Source of the DNA: DATGEP01 sp035310125
Lineage (GTDB): Bacteria; Chloroflexota; Ktedonobacteria; Ktedonobacterales; JADMIN01
DNA length: 7,424 bases
Direction of reading: 5' to 3'
Assembly (NCBI GenBank): GCA_035310125.1
Contig: DATGEP010000231.1
Span: forward strand, 1-7,424
The position numbers and the translations under genes are program-made. Shown here piece by piece: positions 5,463 through 7,424 of this stretch (position 1 is its first letter; every line of letters starts with the position of its first letter). Below the pieces are notes generated by a model, which had not been told where the DNA came from, did no database searches, and was given only the letters and a program-made list of their open reading frames with translations.

Positions 5463-7136
5463 ATGCTGCTCACCGCACGCGACATCACCAAAACCTATGG
5501 CCCAATAACCGTTCTGCATGCAGTAACGTTCGCGCTCGATCCGGGCGAGCGCGCCGGTGTCGTCGGGGCCAACGGCGCCGGCAAGTCCACGCTGTTGCGC
5601 ATTCTGGCCAGCCAGGAGCCGGCGGACCACGGCAGCGTACAAATCGCCTCCACCGTCGCGGTCGGCTATCTGCCGCAGACGACGCCCGCGTTCTCCGGAC
5701 CTACCCTGGACGATCTCATCCGCGAATCCGTGGGCAACCTGCGCCAGCTCGAAGCCGACATGCGGCGGCTGGAAGCGGCGATGGCGTCCGCCGCCAGCGA
5801 AGAGATGGCCGCCCTGCTCGACGCATATGGCCAGGCCGCGACACGCTTTCAGGATCGCGGCGGTTACGACCTGGATGCGCACATCGCCATCGTGCTGGCT
5901 GGCCTGCGGCTGGATTACCTGCCGCGCGACCGAACCGTGCGCAGTCTCTCCGGTGGCGAGCGCGCTCGCGCCGGCCTCGCCGCGCTGCTGCTGCGTTCCC
6001 CCGATCTGCTCCTGCTGGACGAGCCAACGAATCATCTCGACGCCGCCACGCTCACCTGGCTGGAAGATTACCTCGCGGCCTACGCGGGCGCGGCGCTGAT
6101 CGTCTCGCACGACCGCCAGTTTCTCAACCGCACCATCAACCGCATCTTCGAGATTGACGAGTCCACACACGGACTCAAGCGCTACGAGGGCGATTACGAT
6201 GGCTATGCGGCGGCAAAGGCCGCCGCGCGGGTGAAGTGGGAGGAGGATTACCAGCGCCAGCAGGACGAGATTCAGGAGCTGCGCAAGCGCATGCGCGAGA
6301 CGGGCCGGCAGGTAGCCCACAACCGGCCGCTGCGCGACAACGCCAAGATGCAATACGACTTCAAAGGTGGGCGCGTGCAGAATACCATCGCGCGCAACGT
6401 CCGCGATGCCGAGACACGGCTGGCGCGTATCGAAGCCGCGCCCGTCGAGAAGCCGCCTAAGCCACTGGGCTTCCAGCCATACTTCCAGTCAGAAGCCGTG
6501 CAATCCAAAGAAGTTCTCGCCGTCGAAGGATTGCGTAAGATGCTGGGCGGGCGCCTGATTCTGCGCGATGTGCGCTTCACCCTCCCCCCGCGAGCGCGCG
6601 TCGCGTTGGTCGGCCCCAACGGCGCGGGCAAGACGACGCTGCTGCGCCTGCTGTTGGGTTTGGAGCCACCAGACGACGGCACGGTGCGCCGCGCCCAGGC
6701 GGCGCGCATCGGCTATCTGCCACAAGATCCCGCTCCCGTAGACCTGGACCGTACAGTCTTCGAGACGTACCGGGAAGGGCTGGTGAAACCGGAAAGCACG
6801 CTCGTAGCGAGTATCCTGGGCAACGGCCTCTTCCGGCTGGACGACCTCGACAAGCGCGTCGGATACCTGAGCTTGGGCCAGCGTCGCAAGCTGGAAATCG
6901 CTCGTCTGCTCGCCGAGCAGCCGAATGTGCTGGTGCTGGATGAGCCGACCAACTACATAAGCCTGGATGTCCTCGAAGCGTTTGAGGCGGCGGTGATGGC
7001 ATTTCCCGGCCCAGTGCTCGCCGTCTCGCATGACCGCTGGTTCCTGCGGCGCTTCGCTGGCGACGTGTGGGAGCTGCGCGAGGGCGAGCTGCTGGCGCAT
7101 CCGGCGGGATATGAGTACGCCGAGACTGGCGCGTAA
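5463..7136 (+). CDS. ABC-F family ATPase, probable ribosome protection / translation factor
   Basis: This 557-aa protein has two ABC ATPase domains and no membrane segment, which defines ABC-F factors acting on the ribosome. Domain 1 has Walker A GANGAGKS (35-42), signature LSGGE (162-166), Walker B LLLLDEPTNHLD (182-193) and SHD (215-217). Domain 2 has GPNGAGKT (384-391), LSLGQ (469-473), VLVLDEPTNYIS (489-500) and SHD (522-524). The charged linker (about 240-330) contains the helical stretch QDEIQELRKRMRE and the motif HNRPLRDNAKMQYDFKGGRVQ. The linker and the NYIS in place of NHLD resemble, from memory, the TlrC/OleB-like resistance group more than EttA or Uup. An upstream ATG at 5193 would add 90 residues with no ABC-F character. 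ATG 5463 is preferred because MLLTARDITKTYG is the usual family beginning and GGAAG lies 5 nt before it. Resistance to a ribosome-targeting antibiotic is inferred. Confidence 0.93.
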   Translation: MLLTARDITKTYGPITVLHAVTFALDPGERAGVVGANGAGKSTLLRILASQEPADHGSVQIASTVAVGYLPQTTPAFSGPTLDDLIRESVGNLRQLEADMRRLEAAMASAASEEMAALLDAYGQAATRFQDRGGYDLDAHIAIVLAGLRLDYLPRDRTVRSLSGGERARAGLAALLLRSPDLLLLDEPTNHLDAATLTWLEDYLAAYAGAALIVSHDRQFLNRTINRIFEIDESTHGLKRYEGDYDGYAAAKAAARVKWEEDYQRQQDEIQELRKRMRETGRQVAHNRPLRDNAKMQYDFKGGRVQNTIARNVRDAETRLARIEAAPVEKPPKPLGFQPYFQSEAVQSKEVLAVEGLRKMLGGRLILRDVRFTLPPRARVALVGPNGAGKTTLLRLLLGLEPPDDGTVRRAQAARIGYLPQDPAPVDLDRTVFETYREGLVKPESTLVASILGNGLFRLDDLDKRVGYLSLGQRRKLEIARLLAEQPNVLVLDEPTNYISLDVLEAFEAAVMAFPGPVLAVSHDRWFLRRFAGDVWELREGELLAHPAGYEYAETGA

Positions 7137-7205
7137 GTCCGATCACCGAATCCATACCGTGCGGCCAGCCCAATACGGCACAGAACATGCGAGTCTCTCC
7201 ACCCA

Positions 7206-7228
7206 TGCGTATCGCACTGACATACGCA
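7206..7228. repeat. Inverted repeat upstream of the last gene
   Basis: TGCGTAT (7206-7212) and ATACGCA (7222-7228) are perfect inverted copies with a 9-base spacer. It lies in the 125-bp gap after the ABC-F gene, about 33 bases before the next start codon. There is no T run, so it is unlikely to be a terminator; an operator is possible. No clear promoter was found in this gap, and no terminator after the ABC-F gene. Confidence 0.4.
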
Positions 7229-7261
7229 GAATACATCGAGTGAGAAGGAGGGGGGCACAGC

Positions 7262-7424
7262 ATGAGTTCGGCTGGCCGAAGTAGCATGAGCGACACACAG
7301 CGCAGCAACCTCCCGGGCGACCAGGTAAACCCTCCCGGCACGAGCGGACCCCTCATGCCGGGAGAAGCGGCACCCGAGGAGCAGATAGAGGTAGTCGAGT
7401 TTGTAGCAATGGATGATAGCTCCG
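7262..7424 (+). CDS. Unrecognised protein with disordered N-terminus, partial
   Basis: ATG 7262 follows a strong ribosome site, AAGGAGG (7245-7251), at 10 nt spacing. The frame is open for 54 codons to the right edge. The visible residues are rich in Ser, Pro, Gly and Glu, with NPPGTSGPLMPGEAAPEEQ then IEVVEFVAMDD, and look disordered, turning acidic. No domain is visible, and no function is proposed. A second ATG at codon 9 (MSDTQRS) is a possible alternative start with less favourable spacing. It may be co-transcribed with the ABC-F gene, since no terminator intervenes. Confidence 0.65.
   Translation, partial: MSSAGRSSMSDTQRSNLPGDQVNPPGTSGPLMPGEAAPEEQIEVVEFVAMDDSS

Noticed and set aside
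5448..6353. A 301-codon minus-strand frame inside the ABC-F gene
   Set aside because: It mirrors the ABC-F codons; motif-bearing plus-strand frame is certain, so this is a shadow.
1..7424. tRNA or rRNA genes, CRISPR arrays, transposases or attachment sites
   Set aside because: None seen on either strand: no regularly spaced repeats, no transposase motifs, no cloverleaf with the conserved TTC-containing arm.

Overview
The window is a GC-rich bacterial chromosomal segment (7,424 bases) with six protein genes, two of them cut by the window edges, plus compact intergenic regions that carry recognisable promoters and two Rho-independent terminators. No RNA gene, insertion sequence, CRISPR array or phage gene was seen. 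The mix of a DUF2231-Rieske fusion, an SRPBCC protein with membrane repeats, a DUF4032 kinase-like protein and a cytosolic YceI-family protein suggests a Chloroflexota (Ktedonobacteria-like) or actinobacterial-type soil or thermophilic bacterium. That placement is inference from gene content and GC only.

Left part (1-2135). Two genes read on the minus strand. A DUF2231 membrane protein with a C-terminal Rieske [2Fe-2S] domain (1114-1998) lies upstream of an SRPBCC (START-like) protein (1-962, C-terminus outside the window). The SRPBCC protein ends in membrane hairpins that are internally duplicated. The pair probably forms a membrane-associated redox and ligand-binding module. A divergent intergenic region with a dyad symmetry element separates it from the next gene.

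Middle part (2136-4836). A plus-strand DUF4032 / InaA-like kinase-fold gene (2136-3545) converges on a minus-strand YceI-family lipid-binding gene (3661-4203). A strong hairpin at 3591-3615 sits between them. The yceI gene has an excellent sigma-70 promoter at 4291-4319. Upstream of it is a small four-helix membrane protein gene (4426-4836, minus) with its own terminator (4375-4404), which ends transcription before the yceI promoter.

Right part (4837-7424). The region 4837-5462 holds divergent promoters. A minus-strand one for the membrane protein is flanked by two exact direct repeats. A plus-strand one lies far upstream of an ABC-F ATPase gene (5463-7136) and leaves a leader of about 360 nt with short ORFs and hairpins. 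This is the arrangement expected of an attenuation-controlled ABC-F antibiotic-resistance factor, and it is the most interesting regulatory signal here. After the ABC-F gene comes an inverted repeat and then the disordered N-terminus of an unrecognised protein that runs off the right edge (7262-7424).

No convincing wholly new multi-gene system is visible. The items most worth following are the ABC-F leader, the repeat-flanked promoter, and the SRPBCC protein with tandem membrane repeats.
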